A DNA stretch of 64,000 bases from positions 868,001 through 932,000 of the forward strand of contig NZ_MTQO01000054.1 in assembly GCF_001984155.1 (NCBI RefSeq). Reading direction: 5' to 3'. Both the position numbers and the translations under genes were made by a program. Shown here piece after piece: positions 15,368 through 24,785 of this stretch. The notes below the pieces were generated by a model. The model saw only the letters and a list, made by a program, of their open reading frames with translations, had not been told where the DNA came from and did no database searches. Position 1 is the stretch's first letter; each line of letters begins with the position of its first letter. This DNA is from Actinosynnema sp. ALI-1.44 (GTDB lineage: Bacteria; Actinomycetota; Actinomycetes; Mycobacteriales; Pseudonocardiaceae).

Positions 15368-17548
15368 GCCCAGTCGCCGGCGTTCGCCTTCGATGATCTG
15401 GTGCTTGGCGGCTTCCTCGCTGTGCCAGTCCGTGTCGACGGCGCGAGCGTCGGATTCCTTCGCCGAGCTCTTACGGGCGTAGGCGTCGAACAGCCGTGTC
15501 TTGCCTTCGAGGATCTCGCGAATGCGTTCGTCGACGGAGTCCTTCGCCATCAGGCGGTGCACGTGCACTTTCCGGAGCTGGCCCATTCGGTGAGCGCGGG
15601 CGATCGCCTGTTCCTCCGTGCTCGGTTTCCACTGCGGCTCGGCGATGATCACGACGGACGCGGCCTGGATGTTCAGGCCGACGCCGCCGGCCTCGACCTG
15701 GCTGAGCAGCACGGCATGGCCGTCGTGCCGCGAGAAGCTGTCGACCAGGTCCTGCTTCTGCCGGGGAGTGGACGAGCCGGTCAACGGCCCGAAGGCCACC
15801 GGGCGGACGGCGTCGAGCACGCAGTCCAACACGTCGAGAAAATAGGAGAAGACAATGACCTTCCACCCACTGGCCGCGGACTCCTCGACGATCTCCAGCA
15901 GCCGCTCCAGTTTGGCGGAACGCCCCTTACCCCCGGCGAACGCCGCCCGCCGCATCGCCATGTAGTTGCCGGACGAGACAGCTCGGCGGTAGTTCCGTTC
16001 GTCGGCGTCGGTGAACTGCACCCAGTCGTCCATTTCCAGCCGCTCAGGCAGTTCACGCAGAACGTCCTCCTGGTTGCGACGCAGGTAAACCGGCGCGACC
16101 GCGCGGCGGAACGCCCGCGCCCCGCCCAGCGCGTCCAGCGGCCGGACCTTGGCGGCGACCCCGGGTTGCAGATAGCCGACCAGGTTTCGGAACTCCTCGA
16201 CGCGGTTCTCCATCGGCGTACCCGTGAGGAACAGAGCGCGTTCCGCCTGACGCACGACAGCAAGCACAGCTTGTGACCGCTGCGCTTCCGGGTTCTTGAC
16301 GTAGTGCGCCTCGTCGACGATGACCATGCTCAACCGCACCTTCGGCAACCGCAGCCGACCCAAGGTCGTGTACGTGGTCACGGCGACACCGCCCTGCCGC
16401 GCCCAGGTTTCGGCAGCCGCGTCACGCCCGGACCCGTACAACTGCTGCGCTTTCAGGACGGTGTGTTTGTCGATTTCGTTGATCCAGTTGACGAGAACGC
16501 TGGCAGGACAGACGACCAGGAACAGCGTCTGCCCGTTCGCGGCGAGATGAGCCGCGGCTGCCAAGGCCTGGACCGTCTTGCCCAGCCCCATCTCGTCGCC
16601 GAGGATGACCCGCTGCTGCGTGATGGCGTACTGGGCGCCGAACACCTGGTAGCCACGCAAAGTGGCGGTGAGATGACTCGTGTCCAGCGGTACTGCCTGG
16701 ATCTTGCGCGTCAGGTCGCTGGAGGCGTAGCCGTGTGCCGCCTCGGTGTCGTCAGCGCGCCGGGCGCCGGAGAGCGTGGCCAGAAGGGAGTTGATGTCCG
16801 CGGCGGAGTTCTCGTAGCTACGCCAAACCTCGTCCGCCCGGGACCCAGCGGCGGCCACCGCCGTCTCAGCCGACGCGATCTCACGACGCAGGGCGGCAAC
16901 ACCAGGTCCCGCGAGCAAGGCTTCGATACGCCGCAAAGCGGCCAATGCGGCGTTCTTCGCAGCCTTCCCGGCGAAGAACATCCGAAACTTGCTGCCCGCC
17001 CGGCGAGCCTCGACCAGCAACGGCGCGGCTTCGTCCCGCAAACGCTCGACATCGGGACGCAGCCGTTTGGCGGCCTGCTCGGCTGCCCGCAGCTTCACGA
17101 GACTGCCCAGCAGTTTCGTGTCCCGGCCGGGTCGTTGCGCGACGTCGAAGCGGATCACCGCGTCCTGCCGGAACTGCCGGGCGACTTGCGCCGCGGCAGT
17201 GGCGATCGCCTTGGCCGAGTTCTCACCGACACCCTGCACCGCGAGCAAGGAGGACACCGGCTTGGACCGGACGTCGGCCACAGTCCGATACCCGGCAGCC
17301 TCGAGTTTCCCGAACCGAACACCCTTGCCGACGACGCCGCGTAGCTCATTGAGCGAAGTCGCCCGGAGCCGTTGGGCCACTTGTGCTTCGATCAGCGCGT
17401 CCGCCAGTTCACTCGCGCGCTCACGCAACGCCTCTGGCGCCCCAATGAGAATTTCACCTTGCTGAAGCAGAGCTTCCAGCGCGTCCAGTTTTTCACGTGC
17501 TTTCGCGCCCACCTGCTTGCGCCGCGCCGCGGCGTCAACCTCGTCCAT
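15347..17548 (-). CDS. SNF2/DEAD-box helicase with N-terminal helix-hairpin-helix region
   Basis: 733 residues. The N-terminal half is helical and contains a helix-hairpin-helix-like SLLAVQGVGENSAKAIATAA near residues 100-120. The C-terminal half is an SNF2 ATPase: motif I DEMGLGKT (~318-325), motif II DEAH (~411), LTGTPMENRVEEF (motif III), and motifs V-VI with GGVGLNIQAA and EEQAIARAHRMGQ. Such enzymes translocate on double-stranded DNA and remodel protein-DNA complexes. No RING or nuclease domain is seen. The start is the first Met of a long open frame with acidic MDEVDAAARRKQ. It is convergent with the GNAT gene. The link to any neighbour is unclear. Confidence 0.85.
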   Translation of the reverse strand: MDEVDAAARRKQVGAKAREKLDALEALLQQGEILIGAPEALRERASELADALIEAQVAQRLRATSLNELRGVVGKGVRFGKLEAAGYRTVADVRSKPVSSLLAVQGVGENSAKAIATAAAQVARQFRQDAVIRFDVAQRPGRDTKLLGSLVKLRAAEQAAKRLRPDVERLRDEAAPLLVEARRAGSKFRMFFAGKAAKNAALAALRRIEALLAGPGVAALRREIASAETAVAAAGSRADEVWRSYENSAADINSLLATLSGARRADDTEAAHGYASSDLTRKIQAVPLDTSHLTATLRGYQVFGAQYAITQQRVILGDEMGLGKTVQALAAAAHLAANGQTLFLVVCPASVLVNWINEIDKHTVLKAQQLYGSGRDAAAETWARQGGVAVTTYTTLGRLRLPKVRLSMVIVDEAHYVKNPEAQRSQAVLAVVRQAERALFLTGTPMENRVEEFRNLVGYLQPGVAAKVRPLDALGGARAFRRAVAPVYLRRNQEDVLRELPERLEMDDWVQFTDADERNYRRAVSSGNYMAMRRAAFAGGKGRSAKLERLLEIVEESAASGWKVIVFSYFLDVLDCVLDAVRPVAFGPLTGSSTPRQKQDLVDSFSRHDGHAVLLSQVEAGGVGLNIQAASVVIIAEPQWKPSTEEQAIARAHRMGQLRKVHVHRLMAKDSVDERIREILEGKTRLFDAYARKSSAKESDARAVDTDWHSEEAAKHQIIEGERRRLGLGRVQD

Positions 17549-17696
17549 CAGGCGTCCTCGAGAGGATCGAACAACCGCCAGCCGGGCACTCGGCGGATTA
17601 TGTCAGCCGGTTCACCCACAATCAAGATTGCCGGGAAGCACGCGGTCCGGCCCGGTGCGCCCGTCTGAACACGAGGCGCACCAGGCCGGTATTGGG

Positions 17697-18284
17697 TCAC
17701 ATAGTCGAAGGCCTGGATATGTCAAGCAGGTCGGGGCCTACAGCGTCCCAGTGCTCGTAGAGCGCCTCGGTGTCCTGAACCGCGCACACCACCTCAGCCC
17801 GTGTCAGCGGAATGAGCGTGATGATCTGGAACACAACATTGTCGCTGGTCAGAGTAGCCCCAGGACGCGTCGGGAGGTAGTTGAACTCCGTGGCGAACTG
17901 CGGATGGCCCGACGCGAGCACCGCAACGATGCGGGCGTCGGCGAAACATTCATCCACGTTGTCCAGAACCTGACCGAACTCAAGCCCAGTACGCGTCTCC
18001 GTGACGTAACCGCTCGCGTACCGAATGAGCTCACGCGCATAACCCGCTTGCTCCATCCGCAACGTACAAGCCAGTTCGCCACCAAACGGCACACCGACCT
18101 CCACGAACCGAAGTCCGTCGCTGACGATGGTGACCAGGTCATCCTGCCTGAAGCAGGCGAGCCCGTACTCACAGTCCCGCTGGTCCAGCGGCTTCGTCTC
18201 AGTCCCGATATAGGTCCCCGCGTACTTCTGCACATGCCGAAGAAGCGGAGACAACTCAGGTATGTATTGGTCCATGGCCGTCAT
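17697..18284 (-). CDS. Suppressor-of-fused (SUFU)-domain protein
   Basis: A ~195-residue soluble protein with the SUFU-like pattern seen in bacteria: FGGELACTLR, then a region around SGHPQFATEFNYLPT, and a C-terminal FQIITLIPLTRAEVVCAVQ segment followed by LYEHWDAVGPDLLDISRPS. Bacterial SUFU proteins often act as immunity proteins in polymorphic-toxin and contact-dependent systems (established for the family), but no toxin gene is next to this one. Possible starts are ATG 18302, 18284 and 18275; none has a clear Shine-Dalgarno, so the exact start is uncertain. Confidence 0.65.
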   Translation of the reverse strand: MTAMDQYIPELSPLLRHVQKYAGTYIGTETKPLDQRDCEYGLACFRQDDLVTIVSDGLRFVEVGVPFGGELACTLRMEQAGYARELIRYASGYVTETRTGLEFGQVLDNVDECFADARIVAVLASGHPQFATEFNYLPTRPGATLTSDNVVFQIITLIPLTRAEVVCAVQDTEALYEHWDAVGPDLLDISRPSTM

Positions 18285-18302
18285 GGTGACGAGTGGAATC
18301 AC

Positions 18303-18762
18303 TGGTTACGATTCGCAAATCGACAAGTCCGTCCAGTGCGACTCCAAAATTCTCACCTGAACGCTCCTGCGGAGCGGCAGGAGACGGCGTGCGACGCGAC
18401 CGGCCCATCTGCTGACTGCCAAGGGTTTTCGGCATGAATCGCTGGAAGGCCGCACCCCACCAAGCGCCGCGACGGCCGCTGCGGCGCGCCGCAAGAAACG
18501 ATCCTGAGGCTGGCGCGGACGCCGTCACATCCCGTGCACCCGATCGGGCGAATCCCAAGCTGTAGAAACCGGGCGCGACCAGCGAGAACGCACCCATATG
18601 ATCATCCACCTCACAGCAAGGAGTCCGTCGAACGGGTGAACTTGCGGGAAGTCCAGGGGCGACTGAAGTAGATGACTCGCGCCTGTCATAGCGCGCCGTC
18701 GGCTGGTGTGTCACGCTGTCCCGACGGTGGTTGCTAGATCGGCCAGCGGGTAACACTTGCCA
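18303..18762. other. Gene-free stretch
   Basis: About 460 bases between the divergent SUFU-like and glycosyltransferase genes. Open frames on both strands lack ribosome binding sites and show no domain. I see no tRNA, hairpin or repeat I can defend. It should hold the two divergent promoters. Confidence 0.5.
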
Positions 18763-19626
18763 ATGGCCCGTACAACGGTGGTGGTCGCCACGCGCAATCG
18801 TGTAGACGAACTCGCGCGAACTCTGACACGTCTGAAGAACTTGTCCGTTCCCGTCATCGTGGTGGACAACGGTTCGTCGGACGGCACGACGACGCGCGTG
18901 CGGCGGGACTTTCCATGGGTGCGAACAGTGGCTTTACCGCGCAACATCGGAGCGTCGGCGCGCAATCACGGCGTGCGTTTGGCTCGTACGGCCTACGTGG
19001 CCTTCAGCGACGATGACTCGTGGTGGTCGCCAGACGCCTTGCGCAAGGCGGAGCAGCTGTTTGAACGTTGTCCTGCGCTCGGTCTGGTCGCGGGGCGGGT
19101 AGTGGTCGAGCCTGCGGGCACCGAGGACCCGGTTTGTGCGGAAATGGCATCCTCGCGACTGGGCCGGCTTCCCGAGCTGCCTGGTCCGTCCGTGCTGGGA
19201 TTCATCTGTTGCGCCTCGATTGTTCGCAGGGACGCGTTCCTCGGAGTCGGAGGTTTCAATCCGGTGCTGTTCTTCGCTGGTGAAGAACGCCTGTTTTCGT
19301 GGGATATGGCAGCGACCGGCTGGGCGTGCTGCTATGTCGACGATGTGGTTGCCTACCACCAACCGTCCAAAATCCGTGGTCCGTCGGGCGCTCGACGGCG
19401 GGCGGAGTTGCGCAATGATCTGCTCACCACGTGGTTGCGTCGTCCGGCGATGGTCGCGATCACCGAGACGGTGGGGTTGGCCAAGCGAGGTGTTGGGGAC
19501 CGTGACGCGAGGGCCGCGCTGGGAGCGGCGGTGCTCCGGCTGCCCGAAGTCGTCAGACAACGGCACCGGCTGCCCGCGGACGTGGAGCGACAGGTGAAGC
19601 TGCTGAGCCGGAAGGTGTCCCGCTAG
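18763..19626 (+). CDS. Family 2 glycosyltransferase
   Basis: A 287-residue GT-A fold protein. TTVVVATRNRVDELARTL and VIVVDNGSSDGTTTRVRR form the nucleotide-sugar binding start, and VAFSDDDSWWSPDAL near residue 85 carries the metal-binding DxD motif. Later WDMAATGWACCYVDDVVAYH resembles the acceptor-side region with the ED/His motif. GT2 enzymes transfer sugars from UDP/GDP donors. It has no membrane segments, so it is cytoplasmic. ATG 18763 is used; a TTG two codons upstream is the alternative. No glycan operon is present nearby, so the product is unknown. Confidence 0.8.
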   Translation: MARTTVVVATRNRVDELARTLTRLKNLSVPVIVVDNGSSDGTTTRVRRDFPWVRTVALPRNIGASARNHGVRLARTAYVAFSDDDSWWSPDALRKAEQLFERCPALGLVAGRVVVEPAGTEDPVCAEMASSRLGRLPELPGPSVLGFICCASIVRRDAFLGVGGFNPVLFFAGEERLFSWDMAATGWACCYVDDVVAYHQPSKIRGPSGARRRAELRNDLLTTWLRRPAMVAITETVGLAKRGVGDRDARAALGAAVLRLPEVVRQRHRLPADVERQVKLLSRKVSR

Positions 19627-19724
19627 AGCAAGCAACGCTTGGCGGGTTCCCTGAAAAGCGGGTCGGTCCCTGGTTTGCCGGTGTGTCCACTGGGTATACG
19701 GGCATTCCAGAGAAGGGGTGTGCG

Positions 19725-21050
19725 GTGGGCAAAGCGGGAACGTTGGTCGCCGTGGCGATGCTCGCGGCGGGATGCGCCGGAGTGGGGACATCGGCTGGCG
19801 ACGCGCCGAACGTGCTGACCACCATGGGTTTCGGCTTGCCCGATGAGCACGCGACGGCTCGAGTGGCAGTCTTCCGGCAGAAGTACCCGGGCATCGATCT
19901 CCGGATCACCGAAGGCGCGTTCGACGAGCAGCAGTTCCTGTCGGCCGTGGCCAGCGGAGAACCGCCGGACCTGGTGTACGCCGATCGGTTCAAGCTCGGT
20001 GGGTTCGCCGCACGCGGTGCGGTCCAACCGATCGACGAATGCGTAAAACGGCACCACATCGATCTCTCGGTCTTCCGGCCCGCGGCGTTACGCCAGGTCA
20101 CCGTCGATGGCCAGACATATGGTCTGCCGGATTTCGCCACGGTCAAGGTGTTGATCATCAACAACCCACCCGCCCGGGCCGCGGGCATCGACCCAGCCGG
20201 GATGTCGGCGACGGACTGGTCGTTGCTGGCAGCGCAGACGTCGACGTTGACCGAATCCGCCGACGGGCGGCTACGCCGGATCGGTTTCGACCCGAAACTG
20301 CCGGACTTCGTTCCGCTGTGGGCCAAGGCAAACGGTGCCGACCTGATCTCCGAGGACGGCAGGCGGGCGATGCTGGACGACCCGAAGCTCGTCGAGGCGT
20401 TGCGGTACACCACCGACCTGGTCAAAGCCCAGGCGCCGTGGGCGTCGTTCAAGGCGTTCAAGGACGGCTTCGACGAGTTCGGCGCCGGGAACCAGTACGC
20501 GAAGGGCCAACTGGCCGCGATGCCGATGGACTCCTTCTACATCAACACGCTGGCCACGAACTCACCGAACGTGGACGTCACGGTCAAGCCGTTCACCGAC
20601 CGCGCGGGCAACGCCCTCACCGAACTCGGCGGCCAGGCGTGGGCGATTCCCCAGGGCGCGGCACATCCCGAGCAGGCCTGCGACTTCCTGGCCACGATGA
20701 CAGCCAAGGACACCTGGGTCGCCGCGGCCAAGGCGCGCCGTGACGGATTGGCAGCCAAGGGCAGGCCCTATGGCGGCACTTTCACCGCGAACCGGGACGC
20801 TGACAACGAGATCTTCTCGACAGTGTACCGGCCGAACGGCAACCGGATCATCGAACAGGGCGTGCCAGTGGTGTTGTCGTTGCAGGAAAAGGCTTTCGCG
20901 CTACCGCCCAGTCCCGCAGCGCCGGATCTGATCCGGGCGTGGCGCTCGGCGGCGGTGCGCGTGCTCAACGGCCAGCAGACCGCGCAGCAGGCACTCACCG
21001 AGGCGCAACGCGAAGCCGACCTGGCGCTGCACCGAGTGATCGGACGGTAG
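19725..21050 (+). CDS. Sugar ABC transporter solute-binding lipoprotein
   Basis: A 441-residue family 1 (MalE-like) extracellular binding protein. The GTG at 19725 with AAGGGG upstream gives a short lipoprotein signal, LVAVAMLAAGC, with the lipidated Cys at residue 17 (position -3 is Ala, slightly atypical for a lipobox). The mature protein shows ITEGAFDEQQFLSAVASGEP and LVYADRFKLGGF in the first lobe, and FGAGNQYAKGQLAAMPMDSF and LGGQAWAIPQGAAHPEQ in the second. It is followed at once by two permease genes, forming an importer for a sugar or polyol. There is no ATP-binding subunit or regulator beside it; in actinomycetes a shared MsiK-type ATPase often serves such importers. Confidence 0.85.
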   Translation: MGKAGTLVAVAMLAAGCAGVGTSAGDAPNVLTTMGFGLPDEHATARVAVFRQKYPGIDLRITEGAFDEQQFLSAVASGEPPDLVYADRFKLGGFAARGAVQPIDECVKRHHIDLSVFRPAALRQVTVDGQTYGLPDFATVKVLIINNPPARAAGIDPAGMSATDWSLLAAQTSTLTESADGRLRRIGFDPKLPDFVPLWAKANGADLISEDGRRAMLDDPKLVEALRYTTDLVKAQAPWASFKAFKDGFDEFGAGNQYAKGQLAAMPMDSFYINTLATNSPNVDVTVKPFTDRAGNALTELGGQAWAIPQGAAHPEQACDFLATMTAKDTWVAAAKARRDGLAAKGRPYGGTFTANRDADNEIFSTVYRPNGNRIIEQGVPVVLSLQEKAFALPPSPAAPDLIRAWRSAAVRVLNGQQTAQQALTEAQREADLALHRVIGR

Positions 21051-21053
21051 GCC

Positions 21054-21956
21054 GTGGCCGGACGACGCGGTGACACCCGAGCGGCATGGGCGTTCATCTC
21101 CCCGTGGGTGGCCGGATTCGTGCTGTTCACGGCCGGTCCGATGGTGTTCAGCCTGTGTCTGTCGCTGACCCGCTACGACATGCTTAAACCCGCGTCCTAT
21201 GTGGGCTTGGACAACTATCGGGAACTGATCTCCGACCCCAAGGTCGCCACCGCGCTGTACAACACGTTGTTCTTCACGTTCCTGCACGTGCCGCTGCATA
21301 TCGTGTTGGCACTGGGCCTGGCTTCGTTGCTACGGCGGGCAGGCCGCGCGAGCGGGTTCTTCCGGACCGTGTTGTACCTGCCCGTGATGACGCCTCCGGT
21401 CGCGCTCGCCGCGCTGTTCCTGCTGCTGCTCAATGGCCAGACCGGTGCGATCAACGAACTGCTCGGCTTCTTCGGGTTCACCGGTCCGAACTGGACCACC
21501 GACCCGGTCTGGGTCAAACCCGGGTTGGTCGTGATGAGCCTGTGGACGGTCGGCAGCACGGCGATCATCTACCTCGCCGCGCTCAGCCGTGTGCCGGGTG
21601 AACTCTACGAAGCCGCCCGGCTGGACGGAGCGTCACCGTGGCGGCAGTTCTGGCACATCACGTTGCCGGGCATCAGCGGCACGATCTACTTCACCGTCGT
21701 GGTGAACACCATCGCCTCCCTGCAGACGTTCACCGAGGCGTACGCGATGTTCTTCGGCAACAGCAAAACCGCCGACAGCCAAGGCGACTCCGCGCTGTTC
21801 TACGTGATCTACCTGTTCCAGCAGGCGTTCAGCTCGCTGCGAATGGGGTACGCCTCGGCACTGGGCTGGGCGTTGTTCGTGGTGATCGCGATCATCACCG
21901 TCATCCAGGTCCGGGTCAGCCGACGGCTGGTGCACTACGAAAGCGAGCCGGGATGA
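21054..21956 (+). CDS. Sugar ABC transporter permease, MalF-type
   Basis: A 300-residue membrane protein with about six helices. The cytoplasmic EAA loop that docks to the ATPase reads ELYEAARLDGASPWRQFWHITLPGI near residues 185-208. The N-terminus (SPWVAGFVLFTAGPMVFSL) and the loop with YVGLDNYRELISDPK are typical of the MalF-like half of sugar importers. GTG 21054 lies 3 bases after the binding-protein stop, and the next permease overlaps its stop by ATGA. Confidence 0.9.
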   Translation: MAGRRGDTRAAWAFISPWVAGFVLFTAGPMVFSLCLSLTRYDMLKPASYVGLDNYRELISDPKVATALYNTLFFTFLHVPLHIVLALGLASLLRRAGRASGFFRTVLYLPVMTPPVALAALFLLLLNGQTGAINELLGFFGFTGPNWTTDPVWVKPGLVVMSLWTVGSTAIIYLAALSRVPGELYEAARLDGASPWRQFWHITLPGISGTIYFTVVVNTIASLQTFTEAYAMFFGNSKTADSQGDSALFYVIYLFQQAFSSLRMGYASALGWALFVVIAIITVIQVRVSRRLVHYESEPG

Positions 21957-22849
21957 GTCTCGTGGAAGCGTCCGCCGCGGCGACCGTCACCGAACAGGAC
22001 GTCCCCGGCCGCAGGACACCGCAGACCACGCCGTTTGCCAGGATCGCGTGTGTGCTGGCACTGCTGCTGACCGCGGCGGCGTTCACCTACCCGCTGATCT
22101 GGCTGGTCAGCGCGTCGTTGAAGGATCGCGCACACGTCTTCGACAACGCGCTCGTCCCGAATCCCGTCGCGTTCGCCAACTACGTCGAGGTCTGGCGGGC
22201 GGTGCCGCTGTTGGTGTGGATCGTCAACAGTGTGCTCGTCGGCCTGGCCGCCGCGGTTGCTGCGACGTTGTCCAGCGCCGTGGTGGCCTATGGGTTCGCG
22301 CGGTTCCGGTTCCGCGGTCGCAATGTGCTGTTCGGCCTGGTTCTGGCGACGATGATGTTGCCGGGGGCGGTCACCATGGTGCCGGTCTATCTCGAATGGC
22401 ACGCTGTCGGCCTGGCGACCACGCAGGTACCGCTGTGGGCGCAGAACCTCTTCGGCTCGGCGTTCTACATCTTCCTGCTCCGCCAGTTCTTCCTGGGCCT
22501 GCCGGGCGAGATCTTCGACGCCGCGAAGGTCGACGGTGCGGGGCACGTACGCACGTTCGTCCGGATCGCGCTCCCCCTGACCGTACCGGCGTTGATCGTG
22601 GTGTTCGTGTTCGAGTTCAAGGCCGCGTGGACGGACCTGATCAAGCCCTTGATCTACCTGCGTGAAACCGACTTCTTCACGCTGCCGCGTGGACTCAAGA
22701 CGATTCTCGACCGGTTCGGTGAGGGTGGTGAGTCGCAGTGGGAACTCGTGCTGGCCGCGAGCACGATCGCGACCGCGCCGATGATCCTGCTGTTCCTGGT
22801 GGCGCAGCGCTACTTCGTACGTGGCCTGGACACCCGATCGAACCGATGA
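21953..22849 (+). CDS. Sugar ABC transporter permease, MalG-type
   Basis: A 298-residue partner permease with about six helices. The EAA loop is GEIFDAAKVDGAGHVRTF, followed by RIALPLTVPALIVV. After a 35-residue polar N-terminus, helix 1 starts at ARIACVLALLLTAAAFTYPL, and YGFARFRFRGRNVLF is the conserved MalG loop. The ATG overlaps the MalF-type stop (ATGA), so equal synthesis of the two subunits is expected. The C-terminal RYFVRGLDTRSNR is typical for the family. The operon appears to end here; no ATPase gene follows. Confidence 0.9.
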   Translation: MSLVEASAAATVTEQDVPGRRTPQTTPFARIACVLALLLTAAAFTYPLIWLVSASLKDRAHVFDNALVPNPVAFANYVEVWRAVPLLVWIVNSVLVGLAAAVAATLSSAVVAYGFARFRFRGRNVLFGLVLATMMLPGAVTMVPVYLEWHAVGLATTQVPLWAQNLFGSAFYIFLLRQFFLGLPGEIFDAAKVDGAGHVRTFVRIALPLTVPALIVVFVFEFKAAWTDLIKPLIYLRETDFFTLPRGLKTILDRFGEGGESQWELVLAASTIATAPMILLFLVAQRYFVRGLDTRSNR

Positions 22850-24367
<1,518 letters not shown>

Positions 24368-24390
24368 CAGTCCGGTAGCCGCATCAGCCG

Positions 24391-24420
24391 AACCCCGCCC
24401 GGTCACGACCGGGCGGGGTT
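24391..24420 (+). terminator. Terminator after hpd
   Basis: AACCCCGCCCGGTC (24391-24404) and GACCGGGCGGGGTT (24407-24420) are a perfect 14-bp inverted repeat with a 2-base centre, 23 bases after the hpd stop. It isolates hpd from the PKS genes. Confidence 0.9.
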
Positions 24421-24785
24421 CAAGTGCTGCCAAAACCGTTTGACAGTCAGGGTTTGACGCCCCGACCGGCCCCACGAATGGCCCTAGTCGTCCTATGATT
24501 GACGCGTTACGGTCGATCTCACCGGGGGACACGCACAGTAGGTGAATCACCTGCCGCCCCCGCTCCTGGGGAGGATCGACAGCGTGAACGCCTTAGTCAG
24601 CCTGCGGCCGCAGGGCTCGGAGTACGTCATCGGACTCGATCCTGGCCGCGCACGACGTCGACCTGGGCGACCTCGTGCTGCTGCCGCGCGTCGGCCTGCC
24701 CAAGACAACCAGCGCAAGATCCAGCGCGGCCGCTGTCACGCGGCATCCCTGTCCGGGCTGTAGATCGGTGTTCGTGAGGAAATCC
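24421..24785 (+). other. Leader region of the PKS-NRPS operon
   Basis: 365 bases between the hpd terminator and the first PKS gene. A possible 59-codon frame (GTG 24584 to TAG 24763) has a GGGGAGG upstream, but its protein is Arg/Pro-rich in the second half and looks like chance. GTGAGGA at 24774-24780 is the ribosome binding site of the first PKS gene. No operator, terminator or regulator gene was identified, so pathway control must come from elsewhere. Confidence 0.4.

Noticed and set aside
18256-18756. Minus-strand frame upstream of the SUFU-like gene
   Set aside because: No ribosome binding site, no domain and atypical codon use; considered non-coding.
24584-24763. Possible 59-codon ORF before the first PKS gene
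   Set aside because: It has a GGGGAGG upstream, but the second half is Arg/Pro-rich noise and no family is visible; kept only as a note in the leader region.
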